Shown here piece after piece: positions 32,593-40,770 of a DNA stretch of 64,000 nucleotides. Each line of letters starts with the position of its first letter. Positions within the stretch are counted from its first letter, which is position 1. The notes beneath the pieces are model-generated. The model was given only the letters and a program-made list of their open reading frames with translations, searched no databases and had not been told where the DNA came from. Position numbers and translations under genes: made by a program. The DNA lies in contig FNEU01000005.1 in NCBI GenBank assembly GCA_900100245.1, forward strand, positions 1-64,000, written 5' to 3'. The DNA comes from Lachnospiraceae bacterium G41. GTDB lineage: Bacteria; Bacillota; Clostridia; Lachnospirales; Lachnospiraceae.

Positions 32593-34425
32593 ATGGAAGA
32601 AAAACGGGATGATAATAAAACGATAAAACAAAGAATCAGAGAAAGATATAAAGGCGTTGATGAAGAAATACTGGATGTAATACCTGCAGCTCCTCAAGAA
32701 GACTTTTATAGATCTGAAGCACACAAGAGAGTTGCTGTGTATGCAAGAGTCTCGACGGATGATCCAAATCAAACCTCCTCGTACGAATTACAGAAAAATC
32801 ATTATGAAGATTTGGTAAATAGAAAACCTAACTGGGAACTTGTAGATATTTATGCAGATGAAGGTATTTCCGGAACATCTCTACAGCATCGAGACAGTTT
32901 TGTTCGTATGATAGAGGATTGCAGAGCCGGGAAAATAGATTTAATTGTAACAAAAAGTGTATCTCGTTTCGCTCGAAATATTATTGATTGTATAGGATAT
33001 GTTCGGCAGCTAAGAGCGGCTGAACCTCCGATAGGTGTCTTTTTTGAAACTGAAAACATCTTTACTTTGGATGAAAACTCGGAGATGTCTCTTTCGTTTA
33101 TAGCTACGCTTGCTCAGGAAGAAAGTCATACAAAATCTGAGATCATGAACGCATCCATAGAAATGCGATTCAAAAGAGGCATTTTTCTTACTCCGGTGCT
33201 TCTAGGCTACGATCATGACGAGGATGGGAATCTAATTATAAATGAAGAGGAAGCAAAGACAGTCAGACTTATATTCTTTTCATATCTATATGGATACTCG
33301 GCGCAGAAAATTGCAGATGCATTAACGGAACTGGAACGTCTCACTAAAAGAGGAAACCAGTCTTGGTCATCAGGAAGTGTTTTGCAGATATTAACGAATG
33401 AGAGATACTGTGGCGATGTTTTGGCTAGGAAGACATTTGTTCCCAACTACCTTAATCATAAATCAAAAAAGAATAATCACGATCGTAACCAGTATCGCCA
33501 GAAGAATCATCATACGGCAATTATTTCTAGAGAAGATTTCTTCGCTGTCCAGAAAATGATAAGAAATGCCAAATACGGAAATAAAGGTTATTTCCCGGAA
33601 ATGCGAGTGATTAAAAAGGGTCCGTTAACAGGGTTTATAACGATTCATCCTAAGTGGGCGGGCTTCACGATGGATGATTATTATCATGCCTGTGACAGTG
33701 TTTTAGAGGGAATTACAAAAATACCATCTAATCAATTGAAGTATGAAGTAAAAAAGGGTTCAGTGGATTTAAGCGGGTATGAACTTGTGCGGACACAATT
33801 TATGACCTCTTACGGACAGATGGAAATGACTATATCACCATCAAGAATCTTATTTAACAGAGTTTGTGTTAATAAGATGAAGAATATAAACAGAATTGAA
33901 TTGCTAGTGAACCCATATGAAAAAAAGATTGTTGTACGAAAATCTGCGGGAAATTCTAGACATAGCATAGAGTGGAGCAGAGTTAAGGAAGGGCAGTGCT
34001 ACCCCAAAATAATAAGTGGAAGTGCATTCTTGCCGACTATTTATCGCCTATTTGGCTGGGAGAATAATTCAGAATACAAGATTATAGGAAAAATGTTTGG
34101 AAACGGAGAGGACAGTTATCTGATGTTTAATATGTCGGAAGCGGTTTTGCTATTATGCCAGGAAGATGAAGAATACTTTGATGAGGAGAACTGTAAAAAG
34201 CGTATACGTCGAATAAAAGCATATCCTGCAAGATGGGCTCATTCTTTTGGAGAAAAGTACTATGAATCTCAGGTTATGACAAAAATGGATGAGAAATATG
34301 ATGAGGAAATATATATGACAGAGGATGTTATATACAGCGTAGGCTGTGAAGGAGTAACAAGTCATCAGGAGGTAGCTAACCAAATTAATGGATTATTGAA
34401 AGATATGGGGGTAAACGATGGTTGA
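32593..34425 (+). CDS. Large serine recombinase
   Basis: A 610-aa protein. The resolvase domain (about 45-200) has RVAVYARVSTDD with the nucleophile Ser54, DIYADEGISGTS, and LIVTKSVSRFARNIID. A recombinase domain follows (about 225-330, MRFKRGIFLTPVLLGYDHDE, SAQKIADALTELERLTKRGN, WSSGSVLQILTNERYCGDV). The usual zinc ribbon is not evident. Instead, residues about 395-570 form a module (GYELVRTQF, LLVNPYEKKIVV, YKIIGKMFG, YPARWAHSFG) repeated in the next two genes. It is 8 nt overlapped by the 34418 gene. Expected to integrate or excise the element, or a cassette within it. Confidence 0.9.
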   Translation: MEEKRDDNKTIKQRIRERYKGVDEEILDVIPAAPQEDFYRSEAHKRVAVYARVSTDDPNQTSSYELQKNHYEDLVNRKPNWELVDIYADEGISGTSLQHRDSFVRMIEDCRAGKIDLIVTKSVSRFARNIIDCIGYVRQLRAAEPPIGVFFETENIFTLDENSEMSLSFIATLAQEESHTKSEIMNASIEMRFKRGIFLTPVLLGYDHDEDGNLIINEEEAKTVRLIFFSYLYGYSAQKIADALTELERLTKRGNQSWSSGSVLQILTNERYCGDVLARKTFVPNYLNHKSKKNNHDRNQYRQKNHHTAIISREDFFAVQKMIRNAKYGNKGYFPEMRVIKKGPLTGFITIHPKWAGFTMDDYYHACDSVLEGITKIPSNQLKYEVKKGSVDLSGYELVRTQFMTSYGQMEMTISPSRILFNRVCVNKMKNINRIELLVNPYEKKIVVRKSAGNSRHSIEWSRVKEGQCYPKIISGSAFLPTIYRLFGWENNSEYKIIGKMFGNGEDSYLMFNMSEAVLLLCQEDEEYFDEENCKKRIRRIKAYPARWAHSFGEKYYESQVMTKMDEKYDEEIYMTEDVIYSVGCEGVTSHQEVANQINGLLKDMGVNDG

Positions 34426-35101
34426 ATTATTATCCAATAACGGATTAGAAGAGTTGGAAAAAGATAATGCGGTTATACATGATAATGATTTTTCGTATGA
34501 AGGTTATCAGGTTGTCAGAGGAGAGTTTTTTGCTCACCTGTTTGAGCCATCGGTGACTCTAACAGCGGAAAAGGTTTCAGTAAACGCAGCATGTATAAGA
34601 AAACTTCCTAACACAGATTATGTTCAATTCCTGGTAAATCCTACAGAAAAGAAACTAGCTGTCAAACCGTGTTTAGAAACGGCAAAAGACTCGTTTTGCT
34701 GGACAACTTTAGGGAAAGATGGGAAAAGAAAGCCAAAAGCCATATCATGCAGGATCTTTTATGCTAAGGTCATGAACCTTATGGGATGGGATCCTACATT
34801 ACGCTATAAGATATTAGGAAAACTAATTCGTACAAAAGAAGATTTGTTGTTTGTATTTGATCTTAATTGTGCTGAAACATATCAAAAGAGTAATGCAGAG
34901 GATGGAAAGAATCCTCGCAAACCGATTTATCCGAATGAATGGAAGGATCAATTTGGCGTTCCTGTAAAGGAACATCAGGACATAACGCTGGTAAGTATTT
35001 TTGATGATTACACTGTGTTTAGTATAAATAAAGAAGAGGAAAACAATGATGAAACCAACAATAACTCTGGATATGAAGAAGAATCGGATTCGGATTCATA
35101 A
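34418..35101 (+). CDS. Paralog of the recombinase C-terminal module
   Basis: A 227-aa protein. Residues about 27-190 line up with the recombinase C-terminal region: GYQVVRGEFF to GYELVRTQFM, FLVNPTEKKLAV to LLVNPYEKKIVV, MGWDPTLRYKILGKLI to FGWENNSEYKIIGKMF, and YPNEWKDQFG to YPARWAHSFG. The catalytic resolvase domain is absent. The C-terminus is a poly-acidic tail. It overlaps the recombinase gene by 8 nt and so is coupled to it. A DNA-binding partner or directionality factor of the recombinase is a reasonable guess. Confidence 0.75.
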   Translation: MVELLSNNGLEELEKDNAVIHDNDFSYEGYQVVRGEFFAHLFEPSVTLTAEKVSVNAACIRKLPNTDYVQFLVNPTEKKLAVKPCLETAKDSFCWTTLGKDGKRKPKAISCRIFYAKVMNLMGWDPTLRYKILGKLIRTKEDLLFVFDLNCAETYQKSNAEDGKNPRKPIYPNEWKDQFGVPVKEHQDITLVSIFDDYTVFSINKEEENNDETNNNSGYEEESDSDS

Positions 35102-35381
35102 GAATACGCTAACAATGCTAGATTATCCGGATTATATATACATCCTTGTGAATCCGGAGAAAAGGAAAATAGCAGTGTGCCGTGCGAATAATACGGATAA
35201 AGACGTTATCCATATAACATCTACACATTGCTCTTATTGCGATATATACAGTACGGAACTGATGGAGCAGATCTCGTCATTAAACGAGAATATTATTAGT
35301 AATCTATCCTATAGATTACAGGGAGAGAAAAAGAACAATTATATAGCTTTTGATATTAGATTATTTGAAATAATCAAGTAA
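35046..35381 (+). CDS. Second paralog of the recombinase C-terminal module (short)
   Basis: A 111-aa protein containing only the first part of the module shared with the recombinase and the 34418 product: the strand ITLDMKKNRIRIHKNTLTML, then YIYILVNPEKRKIAVCRA. It overlaps the 34418 gene by 56 nt in another frame, with GAGGAAAAC before its ATG. The three-gene overlap and shared module imply that the proteins work as a set. Confidence 0.65.
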   Translation: MMKPTITLDMKKNRIRIHKNTLTMLDYPDYIYILVNPEKRKIAVCRANNTDKDVIHITSTHCSYCDIYSTELMEQISSLNENIISNLSYRLQGEKKNNYIAFDIRLFEIIK

Positions 35382-35396
35382 ATCCGGGAGGTTGAT

Positions 35397-36326
35397 ATGA
35401 ATGAAAAAAATAATTGTACCCCAAAAGTATTACCGTTATTTAACAGGATGGTTCAGCCCTTAAGTGTTCATGAAGTAGAAGCACTTAAAATAGAACTATT
35501 AAACAATACTGAATCCAGAATTATATATACTTGGAGGGGTAATCATTTAGGAGATCAGGAGAAGTATGAAATATGTAAAAGTATGCAATACCCGATACGT
35601 ATTTCGGAGATATTCTTTGATGATTGGATGGAAGCTGCCATTTATTTGTGTAAAAACCAATTAAAAAGGAATAGCCTAACGGGAGAGTATAGAAAGTATC
35701 TGATAGGAGCTTTATTGCGTTATAAACTAACTAAAAGTGGCGATACAGGTAAAGCTGATACTAAAACAAGAATTGCGCTTGAAATAGGTAAAAAGCATTA
35801 TATTTCTGTTGGTACTGTTCAGAAATATTATCTGTATGCAGATGCTATGAATTGCATTTTTGATGCGAGTGAAGAGTTAGCAAGGAGAATATTACTTGGA
35901 CAAACGCGGGTTTCGCATGAAAACGTGATAGAACTGTCACGCTTAAGTAAGGATGAAATAAAAGCAATATCCAACAACGTTCTTGAGAAGAAAATAGATC
36001 ACATATCTATAGGCTATCTTCGTAATGAGGTTAAATGGAGTCATATTCAGGAAGGGAAAGCAGATAGCAGAAGGTCGAAACGAGAAAAAAGAGAATCTAA
36101 CAATGCCGGGATACGACAAATGCCGCAATATAATCCGGATTCTGAGGTAAATAGTTTGTGCATGACGATTGACTCGTGGATATCATCTATCGAAAGAGTT
36201 AAAAATTCCGATAATTTTGGAAAGATTACCGGGGAAGCAAGTGATTATTTAATGAATAAACTGACAAGTTTGGATAATACTATCGGCCGTGTACAAGAAT
36301 CACTTATGGAGAGGGAAAGCGTATGA
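35397..36326 (+). CDS. HTH-like protein of the recombinase operon
   Basis: A 309-aa protein. Residues about 95-150 (YRKYLIGALLRYKL, RIALEIGKKHYISVGTVQKY) look like a helix-turn-helix, and the middle (residues 165-210) continues with DNA-binding-protein-like helices (RVSHENVIELSRLSKDEI). The rest is helical. GGGAGG lies 7-8 nt before the ATG. It overlaps the next gene by 4 nt. The pattern resembles ParB-type partition or regulator proteins, and the neighbour is ParB-like; I cannot be more specific. Confidence 0.55.
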   Translation: MNEKNNCTPKVLPLFNRMVQPLSVHEVEALKIELLNNTESRIIYTWRGNHLGDQEKYEICKSMQYPIRISEIFFDDWMEAAIYLCKNQLKRNSLTGEYRKYLIGALLRYKLTKSGDTGKADTKTRIALEIGKKHYISVGTVQKYYLYADAMNCIFDASEELARRILLGQTRVSHENVIELSRLSKDEIKAISNNVLEKKIDHISIGYLRNEVKWSHIQEGKADSRRSKREKRESNNAGIRQMPQYNPDSEVNSLCMTIDSWISSIERVKNSDNFGKITGEASDYLMNKLTSLDNTIGRVQESLMERESV

Positions 36327-37150
36327 GAAGAGAATATGAAGATTTCATTCCTAAAGTTCATTTTGAATTGATACCCATTAAGGAACTTGTTTCAAATCAG
36401 GAGTATCAAAGAAATTTATCAATGGGTCATGTTAAGAAAGCGGTTGATAATTTTGATCTCAACCAGATTAATCCTATAAAAGTTAGCCGCAGGGATGGAG
36501 TGAATTTTGTTTTTAACGGACAGCATACTGCAGAAATAGTAGCTATGGCATCTGGAAGTCGTGAAACTCCGGTATGGTGTATGGTTTATGATGATCTGGA
36601 GTATTGTGAAGAAGCAGACATCTTTGCTAACCAGATGAAGAATGTAAAACCCTTGCAACCCATTGAGATATTTAATGCCAACTGTGAAGCCGGGAATGAA
36701 AAGGAGTTACTTATTAAAGGGTTGGTAGAATCGTATGATCTAAAGATAGGTGTATCTTCGGCTCCGGGATTTATAGGTGCTGTAGGAACATTGGAGAATA
36801 TTTATGATAAGTATGGATATGATGTATTGGATAGAGTTATAAAGATGATTGTTATCACATGGGAAGGAGAACTGAAATCCTTTTCAGCAAATATACTAAA
36901 TGGAGTTGCACGCCTTGTTAACGCATTTGGAGACAGCATAAAAGATGAAACCTTTAAGGATAAATTGGGAGAAATATCGATAAAGGAGTTGTCAAAGACT
37001 GCAAGAGAAAGACGAGCGGGATCTTTAGGTTATGCAGAGGCAATGCTTCTTTTATACAATAAAAGAAATAAGTGCCCATTAAACTGGCAGAAATTATATT
37101 CAAATAAAGTTGTCCCAATGACTGATGAAAAAATGGCTGTTAATCAATAA
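36323..37150 (+). CDS. ParB-like (DUF6551-type) protein
   Basis: A 275-aa protein. The first 100 residues have the ParB/sulfiredoxin-like pattern: LIPIKELVSNQEYQR, then INPIKVSRRDGVNFVFNGQH (the GQHT active-loop equivalent of ParB's G-x-R-R/GERR region) and PVWCMVYDDLEYCEEADIF. This corresponds to the DUF6551/ParB-like nuclease families on clostridial elements. It overlaps the HTH-like gene at ATGA, as the last gene of the recombinase operon. A role in replication, partition or DNA processing after excision is possible. Confidence 0.7.
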   Translation: MRREYEDFIPKVHFELIPIKELVSNQEYQRNLSMGHVKKAVDNFDLNQINPIKVSRRDGVNFVFNGQHTAEIVAMASGSRETPVWCMVYDDLEYCEEADIFANQMKNVKPLQPIEIFNANCEAGNEKELLIKGLVESYDLKIGVSSAPGFIGAVGTLENIYDKYGYDVLDRVIKMIVITWEGELKSFSANILNGVARLVNAFGDSIKDETFKDKLGEISIKELSKTARERRAGSLGYAEAMLLLYNKRNKCPLNWQKLYSNKVVPMTDEKMAVNQ

Positions 37151-37305
37151 CCAATAGAAAAAGAAGATGAGCATTATAAAAGAAAAAGCGTGCTAGTTAG
37201 AATATGGAACAAACTAATAAAGTAAAGAAAGGCATTAGGTAAAGGACTAAACTATATCAAATTAGATTATTAAAGATAAATATTTTTAAATTCTATTATT
37301 TTTGC

Positions 37306-37354
37306 TTGACGGTGCTGCACCGTCAGGTTATACTATGAAGTAGCAGTGCTGCAC
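37306..37354 (+). promoter_or_regulatory. Promoter with duplicated GTGCTGCAC operator
   Basis: TTGACG (37306-37311), 17-nt spacer, TATACT (37329-37334). GACGGTGCTGCACCGTC (37308-37324), a perfect 8-nt inverted repeat with one central base, covers the -35 box and spacer. Its core GTGCTGCAC recurs at 37346-37354, after the -10 box. Two sites flanking the -10 box suggest tight autorepression by the RHH protein encoded next. Confidence 0.75.
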
Positions 37355-37378
37355 CATCACAAAAAAGGGAGGTAATAG

Positions 37379-37762
37379 ATGTTAAACAAAGAATTATCAA
37401 CAAGGTTCTGCATTACGCTGCCTCGTGAAGCCGCAGAAGAACTTTACAGACAAGCTGATTCGTTAAACTTAAGTGTATCGGCCTACGCAGGGCAACTTCT
37501 GCTAAAACATTTAAATTTTTCTTCTGATAATCAGTTCTTGCCAGAGCAAATAAGTAATATGATTAGTGAAGCTGTCAAAGAAAAAGCCGCAGGTGAAACC
37601 TTTACTGTGGCCGATCTACTCCCTGCACAATGGAAGCAACTAAGTAGAGGGCAGAAAGGCATAGCAGCTAAATCGCTAGCGGCTTTAGAACGCGAATCGG
37701 AAGATATAGTTAAATTCAAAATAGTTTCTAACACAACTGTATACCTAAAGAAAGGAGTATGA
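37379..37762 (+). CDS. RHH-type regulator with DUF1413-like end
   Basis: A 127-aa protein. The N-terminal 45 residues (RFCITLPREAAEELYRQADS, LSVSAYAGQLLLKHL) resemble a ribbon-helix-helix domain. The C-terminal half (FTVADLLPAQWKQLSRGQKG, then VKFKIVSNTTVYLKK) loosely resembles the DUF1413 group of winged-helix-like regulators. Its promoter carries two palindromic sites. The stop overlaps the next gene's ATG (4 nt), a typical antitoxin-toxin or regulator-effector arrangement. Confidence 0.65.
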   Translation: MLNKELSTRFCITLPREAAEELYRQADSLNLSVSAYAGQLLLKHLNFSSDNQFLPEQISNMISEAVKEKAAGETFTVADLLPAQWKQLSRGQKGIAAKSLAALERESEDIVKFKIVSNTTVYLKKGV

Positions 37763-37968
37763 AAAAAATGTACACTAAACCGTCAAGTGATCGTTACGAG
37801 GATATAAAAGATGCTATTGCAAAAATGAGTGCTGGCACGAGATTTTTGTTGAGAGATTTGACTTATGTGGGGGTATTAGGGCCTACAGTATGTAGAGATC
37901 TCCATATGCTCGGTATTCGTATAGTTGGAGATGACAGTACTGGTGTTCATGTATACGAAAAATACTAA
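37759..37968 (+). CDS. Small protein coupled to the RHH regulator
   Basis: A 69-aa protein (core YEDIKDAIAKMSAGTRFLLR, then GPTVCRDLHMLGIRIVGDDS) that looks like a small winged helix, similar to the C-terminal half of its partner. Translationally coupled at ATGA. It could be a co-regulator or the effector of a toxin-antitoxin-like pair; the sequence does not decide. Confidence 0.55.
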   Translation: MKKMYTKPSSDRYEDIKDAIAKMSAGTRFLLRDLTYVGVLGPTVCRDLHMLGIRIVGDDSTGVHVYEKY

Positions 37969-38044
37969 AACACTTATTTCCAAGGCAATTTTCTTGTAAT
38001 TATTTTATTTTTGTTGAGAATATATTTCGTTAACGAGGAAAACG

Positions 38045-39025
38045 ATGAGCGAATTAATTGCATATGGATCTGAAATTAATAATGTTTTTCAATTAATAGG
38101 TAAGAATGAGAATGATATTACAAAAAGTATTGCTTGGGCAATAAATAAATGCCCCTCATTTGCGGATGAATTAATTAAAAAGTTGATAAAAATTGAGGAA
38201 TATGGAGAGATAACCATAAAATACCAAGAATATGAAAAAGATAGGGGTATTACAGATCTTGAAATATTTGATAATAATACATTTCACTTAATAATCGAAG
38301 CCAAAAGAGGATGGATTCTTCCAAGCAGTGAGCAAATTGAAATGTATTCATTAAGGCGTTCTTTTGTAGAAGATAAGGCTAAGCATAAAGCTATTGTTAC
38401 TATGTCAGAATGCAGCGAAGAATATGCCAATATATATCTTCCGTTAAAAGAAGCCAATAATATTCCTGTTAAACATATTTCATGGAAAAGAATATATGAT
38501 ATTGCATCACAATCCGTGAAAGTATCAAGAAATTCTGAGAAGACTCTATTAAGGGAATTGATGTCATATTTAGGAGGGTTAACGTCCATGCAAAATCAAA
38601 CTTCAAATTGGGTTTATGTTGTATCTTTATCGAGAGGAAAAGCTGGAGGAAACTTAAGTTTTTTAGATATTGTTAATAAGAAAGGCATATATTATCATCC
38701 GGTAGGAGGAAATGGCTGGCCCAAAGAGCCTGTTAATTACATAGCATTTCGTTATGATGGTAAATTGCAATCCATTCATCATGTTGAAAAATATACAATT
38801 ACAAAGAACATGCATAAAATCATAAAGGAAATGCCAGATGAAGAATGGGAACAAGATCATTTTGTATATACACTGGGACCAGTAATTGAGCCTACCAAAG
38901 AAGTGAAGACAGGTAATATATACGCATCTGGAAGAAGATGGGCAATGTTAGATGCTCTTTTGACATCGGAAACGATAGAACAGGCTTGCAATATTTCAAA
39001 GAGACGCATGGAGGAATCAGAATAG
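38045..39025 (+). CDS. PD-(D/E)XK nuclease-like protein
   Basis: A 326-aa protein. Residues 60-95 show GITDLEIF (Asp near 70) followed by FHLIIEAKRGW (Glu86-x-Lys88), the core D...ExK of PD-(D/E)XK nucleases, after a helix with a plausible upstream acidic residue. The C-terminal half is a separate beta-rich region with a GGNGWP loop and FVYTLGP. It stands alone and is followed by a 15-bp hairpin. Candidates: a restriction-like endonuclease without a methylase, or a defence effector. Confidence 0.65.
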   Translation: MSELIAYGSEINNVFQLIGKNENDITKSIAWAINKCPSFADELIKKLIKIEEYGEITIKYQEYEKDRGITDLEIFDNNTFHLIIEAKRGWILPSSEQIEMYSLRRSFVEDKAKHKAIVTMSECSEEYANIYLPLKEANNIPVKHISWKRIYDIASQSVKVSRNSEKTLLRELMSYLGGLTSMQNQTSNWVYVVSLSRGKAGGNLSFLDIVNKKGIYYHPVGGNGWPKEPVNYIAFRYDGKLQSIHHVEKYTITKNMHKIIKEMPDEEWEQDHFVYTLGPVIEPTKEVKTGNIYASGRRWAMLDALLTSETIEQACNISKRRMEESE

Positions 39026-39081
39026 AATATAGTATTCTAGAGAAAAATGTAAATTTTTTAAAAGAAGAATAGTTTTTAAAG

Positions 39082-39115
39082 ATAATCGTTGTTAATTGTT
39101 ATTAACAACGATTAT
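39082..39115 (+). terminator. 15-bp AT-rich hairpin after the nuclease-like gene
   Basis: ATAATCGTTGTTAAT / ATTAACAACGATTAT with a TGTT loop, perfect. There is no long T-run (ATTT follows), so it could be a terminator or a protein-binding palindrome. Confidence 0.5.
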
Positions 39116-39176
39116 TATTTATTGATTTTATTATATTTATCGAGTAATATAATCATACAACGAAAAAATCGCCGTA

Positions 39177-39199
39177 AGTCTGGTTCCAGACTATTTTTT
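39177..39199 (+). terminator. Rho-independent terminator
   Basis: AGTCTG / CAGACT with a GTTC loop, then ATTTTTT; 50 nt upstream of the NYN/PIN-like gene. Confidence 0.6.
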
Positions 39200-39248
39200 C
39201 CAAATTATGAAACTTAAAACATAGAAGCAATTATGGGGGTATTTGCCT

Positions 39249-39653
39249 ATGGCTATTTATTACGTTGACTTTGAAAACGTGCATATTGGGGGTTTAAAAG
39301 GAGCGGAGTCTCTTGATCTGGAGGATACGATTCTTGTTTATTGCAGGGATAATGATGTTCCTGTGATTAAGGAAGCGTGTAAGAAAAGAAAGATCAAGGC
39401 TTGTGTTAAATGCTGCGTAGTAACCGGAACGACCAAGAACGCGCTTGATTTCGAACTTATATCTGATCTTTTTATGGATAAGACTGAAGAAATACGGTAT
39501 ATCATAAGCCATGATAAAGGATATGAAGCTGCAGTTGAGAGAGGTTTAAGAAAAGGGTTACTTTGCTTTAGGAAAGAAAACATAAAAGATACAAGCTTTT
39601 TGCATTCTCTTAATTTCTATAAAACAAATTGTAAAGAAATCGTCGTAAAATAA
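39249..39653 (+). CDS. NYN/PIN-like RNase-fold protein
   Basis: A 134-aa protein. AIYYVDFENVHIGGLKG is the N-terminal strand and acidic pair typical of NYN/PIN-type nucleases, and NALDFELISDLFM plus YIISHDKGYEAAVERG supply the later acidic residues. These proteins are usually single-strand RNA nucleases, often used as toxins or defence effectors. The start at 39249 has GGGGG 8-9 nt upstream; a TTG at 39243 is an alternative. Confidence 0.75.
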   Translation: MAIYYVDFENVHIGGLKGAESLDLEDTILVYCRDNDVPVIKEACKKRKIKACVKCCVVTGTTKNALDFELISDLFMDKTEEIRYIISHDKGYEAAVERGLRKGLLCFRKENIKDTSFLHSLNFYKTNCKEIVVK

Positions 39654-39667
39654 ACAATCACATAAGT

Positions 39668-39723
39668 CAGGAGGTGTTTTTATGGGACACCTAAAGAGGT
39701 ATAATATTATTATAAAGAAATAA
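39668..39723 (+). promoter_or_regulatory. Shared promoter/leader block, copy 2
   Basis: AGGAGG 39669-39674, ATG 39682, TATAAT 39700-39705, with the inverted arms GGTGT / ACACC between. The ATG opens a 13-codon frame (39682-39723) whose peptide MGHLKRYNIIIKK resembles that of copy 1 (MGQHKCYNLIIK). It lies 41 nt upstream of the DUF2971 gene. Confidence 0.6.
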
Positions 39724-39745
39724 AGAATAATACTTGAGGTGAGAC

Positions 39746-40690
39746 ATGGACGAGACTAGAAAAACTGTTGAAGAAATTATTAAGAAGAATGGTAGCATCA
39801 AACTTACTAGCCTACAAAAAGAAATTGAAAAAGGCAAAGGGGGTGTTGATTCTTTAGACTGGAGCAAACTCGATTTAGCAAAGATATATTTTAATGGACA
39901 ACCTAAGGCTTTCGAGATACTTAGCAATCCAGTGGAATTAATACAGTTTCTTTCAAGTGCCGGAAAAAACAATGGGTTATCAGAGCATTACGTTTCTCAT
40001 TATACAAGTGTAGAGACTTTGAAGAATATATTAAATGGCCAGACATTTTATTTAAATAATCCTAGAAATATGAATGATGGTTTGGAGTTTAAATGTGAGT
40101 CATTTGATTGTACAAACTTGTTTTTTACTAGTTTTTCATTGGAAAATAGTGAGAACATGGGAATGTGGAGCATGTACGGTCAGCCATGGAATCAAGGTGT
40201 TAGGATATCTATTCCAAGGAAAACCTTTTTGAAATGGACAGATTCAATTTCGGAAGTAAAATTGGTAGATAAAGACAATCAATCTATGCTGACGGGATTT
40301 AAACCTTCGATAAGCCGTGTGGCTTACGTTGAATCAAGTGATGATGACTCAATAAATAATATCAAATGTGGTGATGCAAAACCTAATGAAAAAATAAAGA
40401 GCATCGATCATCCTTTGCTTGCGGGATATGTTAAAGATTCGGCATGGAGTTATGAAAAAGAAATACGTTTACGAGTTGATATAGACAAATTTGTAAAGGA
40501 TGCTGGCGAACGAGTTGCTGTGAAGATTCCGGATGATATATTTGAGGAGATGATTATAACAACAGGACCGAGATTCCCAGAAAATTATGATTTAAGTGAT
40601 ATAAAGAAAGATCATGAAATTAGAAAAAGCATATATGATGGAAAACTAAAATATGTTTATTGTGATAAATGCGTAGCAAAGAAAAAGTGA
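39746..40690 (+). CDS. DUF2971 protein
   Basis: A 314-aa protein. HYTSVETLKNILNGQTFYLN, NMNDGLEF, and LFFTSFSLENSENMGMWSMY are the DUF2971 pattern, and the domain occupies about residues 85-270. The family is common in accessory regions and in defence islands, with no established activity. The first 12 codons (MDETRKTVEEII) and the promoter/leader match those of the unrelated 12624 gene. GAGGTGAG precedes the ATG. Confidence 0.8.
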   Translation: MDETRKTVEEIIKKNGSIKLTSLQKEIEKGKGGVDSLDWSKLDLAKIYFNGQPKAFEILSNPVELIQFLSSAGKNNGLSEHYVSHYTSVETLKNILNGQTFYLNNPRNMNDGLEFKCESFDCTNLFFTSFSLENSENMGMWSMYGQPWNQGVRISIPRKTFLKWTDSISEVKLVDKDNQSMLTGFKPSISRVAYVESSDDDSINNIKCGDAKPNEKIKSIDHPLLAGYVKDSAWSYEKEIRLRVDIDKFVKDAGERVAVKIPDDIFEEMIITTGPRFPENYDLSDIKKDHEIRKSIYDGKLKYVYCDKCVAKKK

Positions 40691-40770
40691 TACTGTAATT
40701 ATGAATTTGGATATATAATGGTCTCAGATGCTTTAAACCCTATATGGACGGTTAAAGATTGGAGACGAAA

